Below are positions 42,660-52,987 of a stretch of DNA of 59,171 nt, one piece after another. Source of the stretch: Bacteroidota bacterium (GTDB lineage Bacteria > Bacteroidota > Bacteroidia > AKYH767-A > OLB10); assembly GCA_016717325.1 (NCBI GenBank), contig JADKFV010000034.1:1-59171 (forward strand), read 5' to 3'. Made by a program: the position numbers and the translations under genes. Position 1 is the stretch's first letter, and each line of letters begins with the position of its first letter. Below the pieces are notes generated by a model. That model saw nothing but the letters and a program-made list of their open reading frames with translations. It did not search any database and was not told the origin of the DNA.

Positions 42660-43424
42660 TTATCCTAATATTTTGTTGATGATAATTGCCGCAGCCACGG
42701 CCGCATTGAGCGATTCCGTTTGTTGATGAATAGATTTCTGCACAATTGTTAATTTGGAATCGCACATTGACATTACTTCGGTCGATATGCCATGCGATTC
42801 GCTGCCGAGTACCAATATTCCAAATGGTGAAACTGTCACGTCATTTATCGAAACACCCTGCATGTGAGCTGCATAAACTGGTTGATTTACTTTTTGTTTA
42901 TAATCGGCCAAAAAACTAACTATATCTATATACGTGCAGTTGACTCTGAACAATGAACCCATTGCAGCTTGCACAACTTTTGGATTATACTGCTCGCATG
43001 TGGTTGGCGAACAAATAATATTTTCGATTCCATACCAATCGGCAACACGGATAATAGTGCCGAGGTTGCCTGGATCGTTTATACCATCTATAACCAAAGC
43101 AAACTTGTTTACTAAAGCATTTATTTCAAACACTGAATGAGGCTGTTTTGCAATTGCCAACACTTTATTTGGTTGCGACATTGCAGATATACGTTCGAGC
43201 GCGGCCGGACTAATTTCGCAATAAGGCAATTTTTTCTGCATCAAAATTACGCTGTTAGCATCTATCCATTCTGCTGTGGCAAAAATGGTTTCAATGCCAA
43301 AGGTTGAATTCAATAATTCATGCACACATTTTTCACCTTCCACTATGAACAGCGATTGTGCCTGCCTTTCCTTTTTCTTGTGCAGTTCTTTTACAAAACT
43401 TATTTGGTTCTTTGTTATGCTCAT
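42660..43424 (-). CDS. TrmH/SpoU family RNA 2'-O-methyltransferase
   Basis: The 254-residue protein has an N-terminal substrate-binding domain (FVKELHKKKERQAQSLFIVE), then the trefoil-knot SpoU domain with motif 1 DGINDPGNLGTIIRVADWYG, motif 2 GILVLGSESHGIS and motif 3 IHQQTESLNAAVAAAIIINK. The Asn and Arg of motif 1 and the Glu of motif 2 are present. Members methylate ribose in tRNA or 23S rRNA; the exact nucleotide is not predictable from sequence. It is convergent with the response regulator gene and divergent from tamL. Confidence 0.93.
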   Translation of the reverse strand: MSITKNQISFVKELHKKKERQAQSLFIVEGEKCVHELLNSTFGIETIFATAEWIDANSVILMQKKLPYCEISPAALERISAMSQPNKVLAIAKQPHSVFEINALVNKFALVIDGINDPGNLGTIIRVADWYGIENIICSPTTCEQYNPKVVQAAMGSLFRVNCTYIDIVSFLADYKQKVNQPVYAAHMQGVSINDVTVSPFGILVLGSESHGISTEVMSMCDSKLTIVQKSIHQQTESLNAAVAAAIIINKILG

Positions 43425-43521
43425 TTATGTTGATGTTAACATCGCTATTTTATAATTTACTTTATTGATTGTGCTTTCCGTTATTGCAACACGAAAGAAA
43501 AAATTATTTTTACGCGCAACA

Positions 43522-45852
43522 ATGTATTTCAATAGGGTGACAAATAAAGCAAATATTCGGCTGTTTAGTATACTTCTGGTGTATACTATCATCACAGCGT
43601 GTAATCCTTTGCGGCAAATTCCCGAGGGCAAATATTTGCTCACCAACAACCAGATTAAAGTTGACAAGTCTGAATTTAAAGAAAAACTCGCTCCGGTAAT
43701 AAAGCAAAAACCCAACAGAAAAGTGCTGGGGCTTTTCAGGTTTCATATGTCGGTATATACATGGGCCGCCAAGCATCCTACTCGCAGGTTTAACAAATGG
43801 ATGATGAATACCATTGGCGAAGAGCCCGTATTAATAGATACTTTGCTTTTGCGTAAATCTTCGGAGCAGTTACTTTTGTATATGAAGCATCAGGGATATT
43901 ATGATGCCACCATTATTGATTCGGTAAAGTATAAGCGCAAAAAAGCACAGGTATATTACAACATCAAAGCAAACCAGCCTTATACAATTGCAAAGCTCGA
44001 CATGAAAATGCAAGACACGAGTTTACAGCGGTTGATTGAATCTTACTCGGCCGAATCGTTGATACTTACAGGCGATGTAATTAGTCAGGATGTGTGCAAT
44101 GCCGAAGCCGAACGAATAACCAAGGCGCTCAAAAATATAGGCTACTATGCCTTTTCGCAGTCGTATATAAAGTACAAAGCCGACACGGCCTTTGGCAACC
44201 ATACATTAAAATTGCTGATGATGGTGAGCAACGAACAAAGCAAAGACACAAGTATTCAGGAAAGTAAAATCCATCATCAATTTTTTGTCGATTCGGTGAT
44301 GATATACGTTGGTTTCGATCCTTTGATGAACGATTCAATACAATTTTTCACCGATACCGTTTATGCCGATGAATATTATTTTCTATACAAACCGGGTTCA
44401 CGTATATTCAATACTCGCATATTATTAAGGAATACATTAATACAACCCTCTGCATTATTCAATCAATCGGAAGTAGAACAAACGTATACACGCCTGGCCG
44501 ATATAGGCACATTCAAATTTGTAAATATTAAATTCACCAACATAACACCACGCGATTCATTGATCAACAATATGACTTGCAATATTTTTCTCACACCCAT
44601 AAAACCCAAGAGCTATAACATCGATTCGGAAGTAAATTACAATGGTGGTAATGTAGGGCTGGCGGGTTACTTAACTTTCCGCAACAACAATGCATTTCGT
44701 AATGGCGAATTAATTGAGTTTGCTTTACATGGTTCTGTCGAAGCTACACCTGCCATATCGAGCACGGCAACTGGTGAGCAAAAGAAAATTTTCTTGTTCA
44801 ACACATTCGACTTAGGTCCGGAAATTAATCTCAGCTTTCGCGATTTTCTATTTCCATTTGCAAAAAAATTGAAAAAAGAAAAATCCAATATTGTAACAAC
44901 CATTGCAACAAAATACAATTATGAAGTACGTTCAGAATTTAAACGCTCCTCTGCCAATCTTTCACTGGGTTACAATTTTCGCAATCTTAAAAAGGTTAGC
45001 TTTTTGTGGAGTCCCATTACTATCAATCTTTTAGATGTAAATCTCTCTGAAGCTTTTGAAAATATCTTATTAGCAACAGGAGATAAAGGATTGATAAGCA
45101 GCTATCAAAAACAACTTATTGCCGGGGGCGCTTTTAGCTTTGTATATTCTACGCCAAATGCTAAATCGAAAAAACTACTTAAATATTTACGTTTTAATAT
45201 TGAAACATCGGGACACACATTATATCTTTTCGATAAAATTTCAAACAACACTCTAAACATCGATAATAGGTATACAAGGTTCAATATTCCATATACCACA
45301 TACACTCGTCCCGATTTTGACTTCCGAATCTATAGATTTTTTAAAAGCAGCAATTCATTGGTTTATCGGTTTGTTTGTGGTGTTGGTTATACATACTGGA
45401 ATTCAACACGCATGCCATTCGATAAAAGTTTTTTTGCCGGAGGATCGAATGATCAGCGCGCATGGAAACCGCGTACTTTAGGGCCCGGTTCATTCAACAA
45501 TGGCGACAACTTTAACCGTATAGGCGATATAAAAATAAATTCCAACGTGGAATACCGCTTCGATATATTAAAAATAATTGAAGGTGCTGCATTCGTTGAT
45601 GCCGGCAACATCTGGAATTTGAAAAAGGATAAAGATTTTCCCGGAGCCGAAATAACGACCAAAAGATTTCTCGATGAAATAGCCATTGGCACAGGCCTTG
45701 GTGTGCGGTTCAATTTTACATTTTTTATTTTTCGTATAGATGCCGGTGTACGTGTAAAAGATCCAACCAATCCTGCCGGACAAACGTGGGTGTACCAAAA
45801 TATTAAACCAAAAAATTTCCTGTTCAATTACGGTATTGCGTATCCGTTTTAG
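43522..45852 (+). CDS. BamA/TamA-type outer-membrane assembly lipoprotein (TamL-like)
   Basis: The 776-residue Omp85-superfamily protein has a lipobox ending TIITAC (Cys at about 28), a feature of the TamL branch of Bacteroidota, followed by NPLRQIPEGKYLLTNNQIKV. POTRA-like segments (about 60-390, PEGKYLL..., AEAERITKALKNIGYYAFS) are followed by the 16-strand barrel with the lid-lock motif FFAGGSNDQRAWKPRTLGPG (VRGF/Y-type) and the end NYGIAYPF, with terminal Phe. It likely inserts proteins or lipids into the outer membrane together with a TamB partner not in this window. ATG at 43522 is chosen to give a normal lipoprotein signal. Confidence 0.9.
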   Translation: MYFNRVTNKANIRLFSILLVYTIITACNPLRQIPEGKYLLTNNQIKVDKSEFKEKLAPVIKQKPNRKVLGLFRFHMSVYTWAAKHPTRRFNKWMMNTIGEEPVLIDTLLLRKSSEQLLLYMKHQGYYDATIIDSVKYKRKKAQVYYNIKANQPYTIAKLDMKMQDTSLQRLIESYSAESLILTGDVISQDVCNAEAERITKALKNIGYYAFSQSYIKYKADTAFGNHTLKLLMMVSNEQSKDTSIQESKIHHQFFVDSVMIYVGFDPLMNDSIQFFTDTVYADEYYFLYKPGSRIFNTRILLRNTLIQPSALFNQSEVEQTYTRLADIGTFKFVNIKFTNITPRDSLINNMTCNIFLTPIKPKSYNIDSEVNYNGGNVGLAGYLTFRNNNAFRNGELIEFALHGSVEATPAISSTATGEQKKIFLFNTFDLGPEINLSFRDFLFPFAKKLKKEKSNIVTTIATKYNYEVRSEFKRSSANLSLGYNFRNLKKVSFLWSPITINLLDVNLSEAFENILLATGDKGLISSYQKQLIAGGAFSFVYSTPNAKSKKLLKYLRFNIETSGHTLYLFDKISNNTLNIDNRYTRFNIPYTTYTRPDFDFRIYRFFKSSNSLVYRFVCGVGYTYWNSTRMPFDKSFFAGGSNDQRAWKPRTLGPGSFNNGDNFNRIGDIKINSNVEYRFDILKIIEGAAFVDAGNIWNLKKDKDFPGAEITTKRFLDEIAIGTGLGVRFNFTFFIFRIDAGVRVKDPTNPAGQTWVYQNIKPKNFLFNYGIAYPF

Positions 45853-45884
45853 GGCGCGTTATGACGCGTGTAACGGTGGGCGCA

Positions 45885-48585
45885 TTAAAAAATCCGTTTC
45901 AACATTTCCATTTTGCTAACGGCATCTGCACGCTTCTTTCTTTCATTTTCTATTACCTCGGGTTTTGCATTAGACACAAATTTCTCATTGTTTAATTTGG
46001 CATCTACCGATTTCAAAAATCCTTCGAGGTACGCTATTTCTTCTTCCGCTTTTTTTCTTATCGGCTGCGGTATCGGTTTTGCCTTCGAGTGGTATATAGT
46101 ATTCCGATGTATCAACCATGAGTGTATACGTACCTTGTGTTGCGTTGTGCTTTTCACTTAATACCGGTTTTACATTGGCCAACTTTGCTACAATCTCATA
46201 TACATTGCCTGCATAGTTGTTATTGGTGTAAATAAATTCTAATGCCTCCTTTGGCGACAGTTGTTTGGCGGCACGCATGTTTCGCAGTGCCATTACTATT
46301 TGTTGGGCATGCTCAAACTGTTTTAAAATCGCCTCATTTGCCACGCTTACTGTTGGCCATGTTGCCACAATACAACAATCGTTTTCATCGCGCTTACGTA
46401 TGGTATGCCATAACTCTTCGGTAATGAATGGCATAAATGGATGCAGCACAATTAAATTTTGTTCAAACAATAAAACAGTTTCGTCATATACTATTTGTGA
46501 TATAGGTTGTGGCTCACCATTTATAAATTCGGGCTTTACCAACTCCAAATACCATGCACAGAAATCGTCCCACACTAATTTATAAGTTGCAAGCAACACA
46601 TCGCTTATGCGGTACTTATCATATAGTTCATTCAACTCTGCAACGGTTGCACTCAGTTTATTCTTATACCATTCTATGGCAGCCAATGCCACATTCGAAG
46701 CAGCAACATCTTTACTTACTGTCCATCCATTTACCAGCCTGAACGCATTCCATATTTTATTTGCAAAATTGCGGCCTTGCTCACATAAGCCTTCATCAAA
46801 TGGTAAATCGTTGCCGGCAGGTGAACTAAACAACATACCCACACGCACACCATCGGCACTGTACTTTGTAATCAATTCCAGTGGGTCGGGAGAATTGCCA
46901 AGCGACTTACTCATCTTCCGGCCAAGTTTATCGCGTACTATTCCGGTTAGATATACGTTGGTAAAAGGTTTTTCATTTCTGTATTCATATCCTGCTATTA
47001 TCATACGCGCCACCCAGAAAAATAAAATCTCCGGTGCTGTTATTAAATCATTTGTAGGATAATAATAATTTATATCAGCATTGTTGGGATCCTTAAAACC
47101 ATCAAACACCGATATGGGCCACAACCATGACGAAAACCATGTATCAAGCACATCTTCGTCCTGTTGCAATTTATCATAAGCAACGGCCTTACCACCTTGG
47201 GCTACTAGCTTCGAGTTATATTCTTCGAATAATTTACGAGCTTCCTCCTCGGTTTTTGCAACCATAAACTCACCTGTTTCATTGTACCATGACGGTATAC
47301 GTTGGCCCCACCAAAGCTGTCGCGATATGCACCAGTCGTGTACATTTTCCATCCAGTGCTTATAGGTATTCAAAAACTTGTCGGGTATAAGTTTTATATT
47401 TCCGTTCAATACATTTTCAAGTGCCGGTTGCGAAATCTTATCCATTTTCAAAAACCATTGCATACTCAACCTTGGCTCTATGGCTGCGTTGGTGCGCTCG
47501 CTGTACCCCACCTGACTTTTATAATCTTCCGTTTTTATAAGGTAACCATCGGCTTGCAAATCGGCAGCTATTTTTTTGCGAACTGCAAATCTGTCTTCAC
47601 CAATGTACTTGCCTGCACGCTCGTGCATTGTACCATTTTCATTAAAAATATTTATTACTTCCAGCTTGTGTTTTATACCAAGGTTGTAGTCGTTCACATC
47701 GTGTGCAGGGGTAACTTTCAATGCACCTGTTCCAAAATCCATAGTCACATACTCATCGCATATTACAGGCACAGTGCGGTTTGTGTAAGGAATAGCAACA
47801 TGTTTGCCATGAAACTTTTTGTAACGCTCATCATCGGGATGAATACAAACTGCACTATCGCCCAATATAGTTTCGGGGCGCACTGTTGCAATGGTAATAA
47901 AATTACCTTCTGCAAATTTCGCTTGTGCAGCCACAGCATCCATTGTATCAAATTTTTCGTTGGCATCAACCACAGCATATTGCACATAATACAATTTCTG
48001 CATTACTTCTTTCCGAATCACCTCTTCATCGCTCACAGCAGTCAATCCCTGTGGATCCCAGTTTACCATGCGCACCCCTCGATATATTTGTCCTTTGCGA
48101 TACAAATCAATGAACACATCAATCACCGCCTCGCTCAAATCATCCTCCATTGTAAATCGTGTACGCTCCCAATCGCACGATGCACCAAGCTTTTCCAATT
48201 GATTAAGAATAATGCCGCCATACTTTTTCTTTCCACTCCCAGGCATACTTCAAAATTCTTCGCGCGACAAATCGCTCTTATTTATTCCCTGCTCTTTCAA
48301 CATTGCAACAACCTTTGCTTCAGTAGCTATCGATGCATGATCGGTACCGGGAACCCAACAGGCATTTTTGCCCAACATGCGCGCCCTGCGAATAAGCACA
48401 TCCTGTATCGTGTTGTTAAGCATATGCCCCATGTGCAACACACCCGTAACATTTGGCGGGGGAATAACAATCGTATACGGTTCACGTTGATCGGGCACAC
48501 TCCGAAAAAATCCATTCTCTTTCCAGTAAGCATACCACTTCGCCTCTATATCTGCAGGGCTATATGTTTTAGCAATCTCATTCAT
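45885..48585 (-). CDS. valS: Valyl-tRNA synthetase, three homopolymer frameshifts
   Basis: The enzyme charges tRNA-Val and edits threonine. The HIGH motif appears as GVLHMGHMLNN, the KMSKS motif as RKMSKSLGNS, and the editing domain has TVRPETILGDSAV. The frame is broken thrice: a T is missing at about 48252-48255 (FLKYAWEW becomes F-stop), an A is extra at about 48224-48228 (restoring KEKYGGIILNQ), and an A is extra at about 46050-46056, after which KKKAEEEIAYLEGFLKSVDA and the coiled-coil tail ending KMEMLKRIF are read. After correction the length is 2700 bases, 899 residues, as expected. An essential gene in this state points to sequencing errors. Confidence 0.92.
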
Positions 48586-48715
48586 AATTTATAATTGAAA
48601 AAATATTTGAGCCGCGAATATAACGGATTTACCCACATGCGAAAAATCTATGCCGAATGCATTTAAGCTTTTGCACGAATAAATATTTTTATTACGGGAG
48701 GCGGTGGCCTCTACG

Positions 48716-48740
48716 GTACTGCTTGCCTTGCAAGCAGTAC
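48716..48740. repeat. Perfect palindrome, 11-base arms
   Basis: GTACTGCTTGC and GCAAGCAGTAC around a CTT loop. A smaller hairpin GAGGC-GGTG-GCCTC lies just before it. There is no T run, so it is REP-like rather than a terminator. Confidence 0.75.
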
Positions 48741-49607
48741 AAGATTTGCAATGCCACAAACATTGAAGACCAAAATATTTAGAACAAATCTGTTTTTTAA
48801 AGAGACATTCATCTAAATTAAATCACCTTTCGCTCAATGTCATTCAGTAAAAGTATTTATTCTTACAAAGTGATGGATTAAAATTCATTAATACAAAATT
48901 GAGTCGAGCCTATGTCACTAATACTTTTGCTAAATGGTTTGCCACAAAAGTGCCATAGGGTCAACACTTGGGCAATAATGAAAAAACATTTGAACCCAAG
49001 TCAAATGGGGACGACATTTTTATTGCCGTAATATTTCTTAATTAAAATATTGTCTCTACATTCTAAAGTCCCGTAGGGACTAATGCTAAGCCTTTGAAAC
49101 CCTTACACAGTAGGTGTTTGCGGGGTTTTGTATTTGTTGGGTAACATATAGGTAAAACATTTATGGGGTAAAACACATTGCATGCCGATGCTCTGAAACC
49201 CTTATGAATAGGGGCTTTGGAGGCATTGAACATATGTGAAAAATTGCGCATTTTTTTTACTTTTAATAATGCACCAATATACATTATTATGCATCAATAT
49301 GCAACATATATTTAATAAAACTTATTAACACAAAACACTTGCTGTATAAGGGTTTCGGGGTTTGTGGCTTTTTTGTTTTTGCGGCTTTGCTGGCACCAGT
49401 TGAACACATTTTTGTGGCCGACTTTATGCTTATAGGTTGTTTGCAAAACTCAAATCACAACAGCAAACCTGGTCTTTTATCAAAGAAGTAGGACAACAAA
49501 ACACACGTACCAACAAGACCTTTCCTAAGCCCCCCACACAAACAATAAAGGCCGAATTAAATCGTGTTTTTAAAACCCCAAGATAATATTTCTAAATATT
49601 AAAAAAC

Positions 49608-49679
49608 ATGTGGGGTTTTAAAAAACGTAAACGTACGGTCGCAAAAAAGTTTGTTAAGAAAGTAACAAGCATAATTTGA
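49608..49679 (+). CDS. Possible tiny basic protein at the start of the phage module
   Basis: ATG at 49608 opens 23 codons, MWGFKKRKRTVAKKFVKKV plus TSII. It lies on the right arm of an inverted repeat, about 100 bases before the gp36-like gene. Very basic tiny genes are common in phage structural modules. The evidence is weak. Confidence 0.25.
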   Translation: MWGFKKRKRTVAKKFVKKVTSII

Positions 49680-49784
49680 TTTAAAATTTGCTGATAATGG
49701 CTTAATAATAAGCAAAACAAGGCAAAGAGAGGCAATGTAACTATTGTAATATACGTAGTATTATTTTATATTTACAAGAAAAAA

Positions 49785-50198
49785 ATGGCAGCCTCACATT
49801 TTATTGAGAAGGTGGATTTCAATACAATAATAACCACAGGAACGCTTGATTACTTATCTGGTAATGATGACGATATAGTGCTTGAAATGGCTGATGAGGC
49901 TGTTGAAGAAATGAAAGCTTATTTGGTGGATAGGTATAATATTACTTCAGCCTTTGACATGACAGGCAGTGAGAGAAATAAAACATTGCTTATGTATGGT
50001 AAGGATATAGCTTTATACCATTTGTTTAGCCGAAGGCATACAAACCAAATACCTACAATAAGAGCAAAGCGATATGAGGCTGCTATGGACTGGTTAAGAA
50101 AAGTGCAGAAACAAGAAATCAACCCTGTAGGATTGCCAATAAGTGGAATAAAAATGGTTGCGAGTGGAGGAAATACAAAACGTGAAAATCATCAATAA
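49785..50198 (+). CDS. Mu gp36-like (DUF1320) phage protein
   Basis: The 137-residue protein contains DEAVEEMKAYLVDRYNITSA and KTLLMYGKDIALYHLFSRRH, then PTIRAKRYEAAMDWLRKVQK. This is the pattern of Mu gp36/DUF1320 proteins (head-tail connector or head completion), in which an N-terminal helix pair carries D-x-A-x2-E-x3-YL. It acts in virion assembly. It is the first of three closely spaced plus-strand genes. It is not accompanied by Mu-type transposase, capsid or terminase genes in this window. Confidence 0.75.
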   Translation: MAASHFIEKVDFNTIITTGTLDYLSGNDDDIVLEMADEAVEEMKAYLVDRYNITSAFDMTGSERNKTLLMYGKDIALYHLFSRRHTNQIPTIRAKRYEAAMDWLRKVQKQEINPVGLPISGIKMVASGGNTKRENHQ

Positions 50199-50200
50199 TT

Positions 50201-51361
50201 ATGGCAAAAAGAACCGAAGCTAAAAATGGAAGTACCATTATCCAAAAGATAGAAGTTACACAAATAAAAAGAGGCGCACAGGACATAAGTAAATGGCGCA
50301 ATGCTATACAATCTGCTGAAAGCATTACCATGCCAAGGCGAATATTGCTGTACGATTTATATGAGGAAATATTAGTTGATGGACATTTAACAGCTGTGAT
50401 AGAAAAAAGGAAGCTTGCAGTGACAAATACGCCTGTGGTGTTTGTGGAAAAAGGAGTAGTGCATGATGAGATAACTGAGCTGACAAGCACAGAAGATTTT
50501 ATAAACTTATTACATTACATAATGGAATGTAAACTGTGGGGACATAGTTTGATTGAACTGAGTTTTGATAATAAAAAAATGCAACCGAAACTTATACCAC
50601 GGAAGCATGTGGAACCGAATAAAGGGATTATATTAAGGCACCAATATGACCAAACTGGATTTAGTTACAGAACAGCACCCTATTTAGATTATTGCATTGA
50701 GGTAGGAGAAGAAAATGGACACGGACTGCTAATGAAAGCTGCCCAATATGTAATTTATAAACGTGGGGGATTTGGAGACTGGGCACAATATTCTGAATTG
50801 TTTGGAATGCCATTTAGGATTGCAAAGTATGATGGGTATGATGAAAAAACACGCAGCGAATTAGAGACAGCACTGAGGGAGGCTGGTTCTGCTGCATATG
50901 TGGTAATACCTAAAGAGGCAGATTTTGAATTTATACAAAACAATGCAGCAGGTAGTAATGTGCTGTATGAGGGGCTTATAAATTTATGCAATAAGGAACT
51001 CTCGAAATTGATATTAGGGCAAACCATGACTACTGAAAGTGGCGGTGCACTGGCACAAGCAAAAGTACACCAAGAAGCGGAGCGTGATTTACTGATGGCG
51101 GATAAGTTATTTGTAAAAAATGTGCTGAATGATAAACTTATACCAATACTGCAAAAGCATGGATATAATACAGGTAAAGGTAAATTTTATTTTAATGAAC
51201 AGGAACATATAGATTTGAAAACAAGATTGGATATGGATTTAAAACTTGCCGAAAGAATAAAAATTGATGATAAATATTTTTACGAAACATATAATGTACC
51301 CACACCAACTGAAGGTAAGAAAATAGAAGAGGGAACAACTAAACAAGAAGAAATAGTATGA
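50201..51361 (+). CDS. Mu gp29-like portal protein (DUF935)
   Basis: Portal proteins form the dodecameric ring through which DNA enters the head. The 386-residue product has the DUF935 marks: RRILLYDLYEEILVDGHLTA, VIEKRKLAVTNTP, the central YAIYKRGGFGDWAQYSELFG-like segment QYVIYKRGGFGDWAQYSELF, and the C-terminal LSKLILGQTMTTESGGALAQ AKVHQEAERDLL. It is somewhat shorter than Mu gp29 (about 510 residues), as often in Bacteroidota. It starts 3 bases after the upstream stop and overlaps the next gene by 4 bases (ATGA), a translational unit. Confidence 0.88.
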   Translation: MAKRTEAKNGSTIIQKIEVTQIKRGAQDISKWRNAIQSAESITMPRRILLYDLYEEILVDGHLTAVIEKRKLAVTNTPVVFVEKGVVHDEITELTSTEDFINLLHYIMECKLWGHSLIELSFDNKKMQPKLIPRKHVEPNKGIILRHQYDQTGFSYRTAPYLDYCIEVGEENGHGLLMKAAQYVIYKRGGFGDWAQYSELFGMPFRIAKYDGYDEKTRSELETALREAGSAAYVVIPKEADFEFIQNNAAGSNVLYEGLINLCNKELSKLILGQTMTTESGGALAQAKVHQEAERDLLMADKLFVKNVLNDKLIPILQKHGYNTGKGKFYFNEQEHIDLKTRLDMDLKLAERIKIDDKYFYETYNVPTPTEGKKIEEGTTKQEEIV

Positions 51362-51927
51362 GCGCATTATTTAATTTATACGGACAAATAGCCACTGCTA
51401 TAACCGACAATGTACCCGAAATAAAACATGTGGATATTGACATAGGGCAATTGAAAAAAGAGGGTGCAGAAATTCCTGTGGTATATCCTGCGGTATTGAT
51501 ACGAATAGAAAATGTATATTGGAGAGACTACGATGCTGCTAAACAAATTGGCGTGGTACACTTGCGGCTAAAAATAATTTATCCATTTGAAAATGAAACT
51601 GAATATTACAGCGCCCCACATGGAGTACGCACCGAAATGGCAACCTTTTATGCAATAGTTGAAAATGTTAACAGGTATGTGAGCCTGATAGCACCAGGCA
51701 CATTTACAAGAATAAATAGGTTTAACGAAGCGCACTTAGAAACGAATCCAGAAGAACAAAAATGGATATACTGTTTGGATTATTACTGTAATGTATATAG
51801 TGATGGTAGTGATTTTATTGATGGTGAATCTTTTGATTTTGATTACGATTTACTTTTGAAATTTGATGCGTTATTGGATAGGACATTGAGGGGAAAGAAG
51901 GTAGATAAAACAACAACGATGCTGTGA
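51358..51927 (+). CDS. Phage protein of unknown function, tail- or head-completion-like
   Basis: The 189-residue protein follows the portal with a 4-base overlap. It has an N-terminal helix (LFNLYGQIATAITDNVPEIK), a strand-rich core (YPAVLIRIENVYWRDYDAAK, GVVHLRLKIIYPFENE) and a basic tail (RTLRGKKVDKTTTML). The size and position suggest a tail-terminator or gp37-like protein of Mu-type phages, but no decisive motif is visible. Downstream 51928-52164 contains no further phage gene. Confidence 0.6.
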   Translation: MSALFNLYGQIATAITDNVPEIKHVDIDIGQLKKEGAEIPVVYPAVLIRIENVYWRDYDAAKQIGVVHLRLKIIYPFENETEYYSAPHGVRTEMATFYAIVENVNRYVSLIAPGTFTRINRFNEAHLETNPEEQKWIYCLDYYCNVYSDGSDFIDGESFDFDYDLLLKFDALLDRTLRGKKVDKTTTML

Positions 51928-52164
51928 ATAAACTGCTGCCTGATGGTTATAGTAGAAATGTAAATGTTTGAAAATGACAGGGGAACAGCCAAAAAAATTT
52001 AATAAGCACACAGAAAAGCAATAAAGCAAACTTAAATAAAAAAAGGTGATTAAATAGTAATACTGAGTTGTGTGGATTTGTTAAGACCAAAAAGCACGCC
52101 ATGCGCAATGCTTATACGCAGGGAATCTTATGTCATGCGTTCTTGCTATTTTACGTGAGTAAGT

Positions 52165-52684
52165 CTATTTTGGAAACTTTAAATCATTCCAATTAATGAA
52201 GGTTATTTGGCAAGTTTCATAATTGCCCTCTTTGCGGAAACGAAATTTATAAGCGAATCTTGGATTTGCAAAATCAGGGTCGCCTATTGCATATATATAG
52301 TATCCATCCTCATATCGCACATAGTTCCTTTTTGTTGAATGAATCCATGTCATCGATTAATAGAGATAAAGTGCTACCAAAATCGGCTGACCACATGATA
52401 ATAATTGAACCATCTAGCTGTAAGAAAACACCGTGAACACCACTCTTGCAAGTAGCACCAGTACCATACCATTTGACAAAATTATCATCAATACCGTGGT
52501 CGGGGTAAATATTTAGAAGTTGTTTATTTAAATCGTCTTTTGATAGGCGAGCAAAAGCCATTGCACTTGAATAATTTGCTCTAACAACCACAGCACCGTC
52601 AACAATACGTGTGTCAAGCTTTTGTGATAAAACAAGTTTCGATAATAGGGTAATGGTAATTAATACAGCTAAATGTTTTTTCAT
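52165..52684 (-). pseudogene. Secreted hypothetical protein, one frameshift
   Basis: From ATG at 52684 the protein begins MKKHLAVLITITLLSKLVLS, a signal peptide, followed by QKLDTRIVDGAVVVRANYSS. Its first frame stops at 52310 (DSFNKKELCAI), while the next frame continues NYVRYEDGYYIYAIGDPDFA and ends WNDLKFPK at 52165. Removing one T from the run at 52329-52333 gives a single 172-residue protein. No family is recognised. The start at 52684 is preferred because an extension to 52741 would precede the signal peptide. Confidence 0.65.
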
Positions 52685-52768
52685 ATTGAAAGTTTTTTTA
52701 GTAATAAATATGACAAGGTGGTTTACCTCTTTCTTATGCACCAGATAAAGTGACTGTAATCACAAATG

Positions 52769-52969
52769 CTAGAAAAAAGATATTTGACGAATATTGACGT
52801 TAAGTGCATCGAGAAACGAATATCTAAACCACATTGGAGGATTAATAATAGCACTGAAGTAAACTCTAACTCCATTGTGATCTGTAATCTTTGAACAAAC
52901 TTCTAAAAGAAGACTACTATCATTTAATAAGTCCTCATTCATGTCGTTTATTATAAACTCCGTTTCCAA
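52769..52969 (-). CDS. Small hypothetical protein
   Basis: The 66-residue product METEFIINDMNEDLLNDSSL continues LLEVCSKITDHNGVRVYFSA and ends VNIRQISFF. It has no signal peptide and no known motif. It starts 18 bases after the stop of the 54-residue gene on the same strand, suggesting a two-gene unit. It could also be a fragment. Confidence 0.45.
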   Translation of the reverse strand: METEFIINDMNEDLLNDSSLLLEVCSKITDHNGVRVYFSAIINPPMWFRYSFLDALNVNIRQISFF

Positions 52970-52987
52970 AAATATTTCTTTTGATTT

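Larger units (their letters stand above)
48586..49784. other. Long intergenic stretch with palindromes, before the phage module
   Basis: About 1.2 kb with no convincing gene apart from a tiny one at 49608. It holds a palindrome (48716-48740), a hairpin ACTTGGG/CCCAAGT (48966-49001), a REP-like AGTCCCGTAGGGACT (about 49068-49082), three copies of a GAAACCCTTA word (two plus-strand at about 49095 and 49195, one inverted near 49350), and a 14-base inverted repeat near 49567-49624. A reading frame ending at about 49588 (WSFIKEVGQQNTRTNK ... RVFKTPR) lacks a start and may be a phage gene remnant. Confidence 0.55.

Noticed and set aside
47302..48594. 430-codon open frame on the plus strand opposite valS
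   Set aside because: It is the antisense shadow of valS: rich in His, Cys and Phe, no motif, and the valS frame explains the codon pattern.
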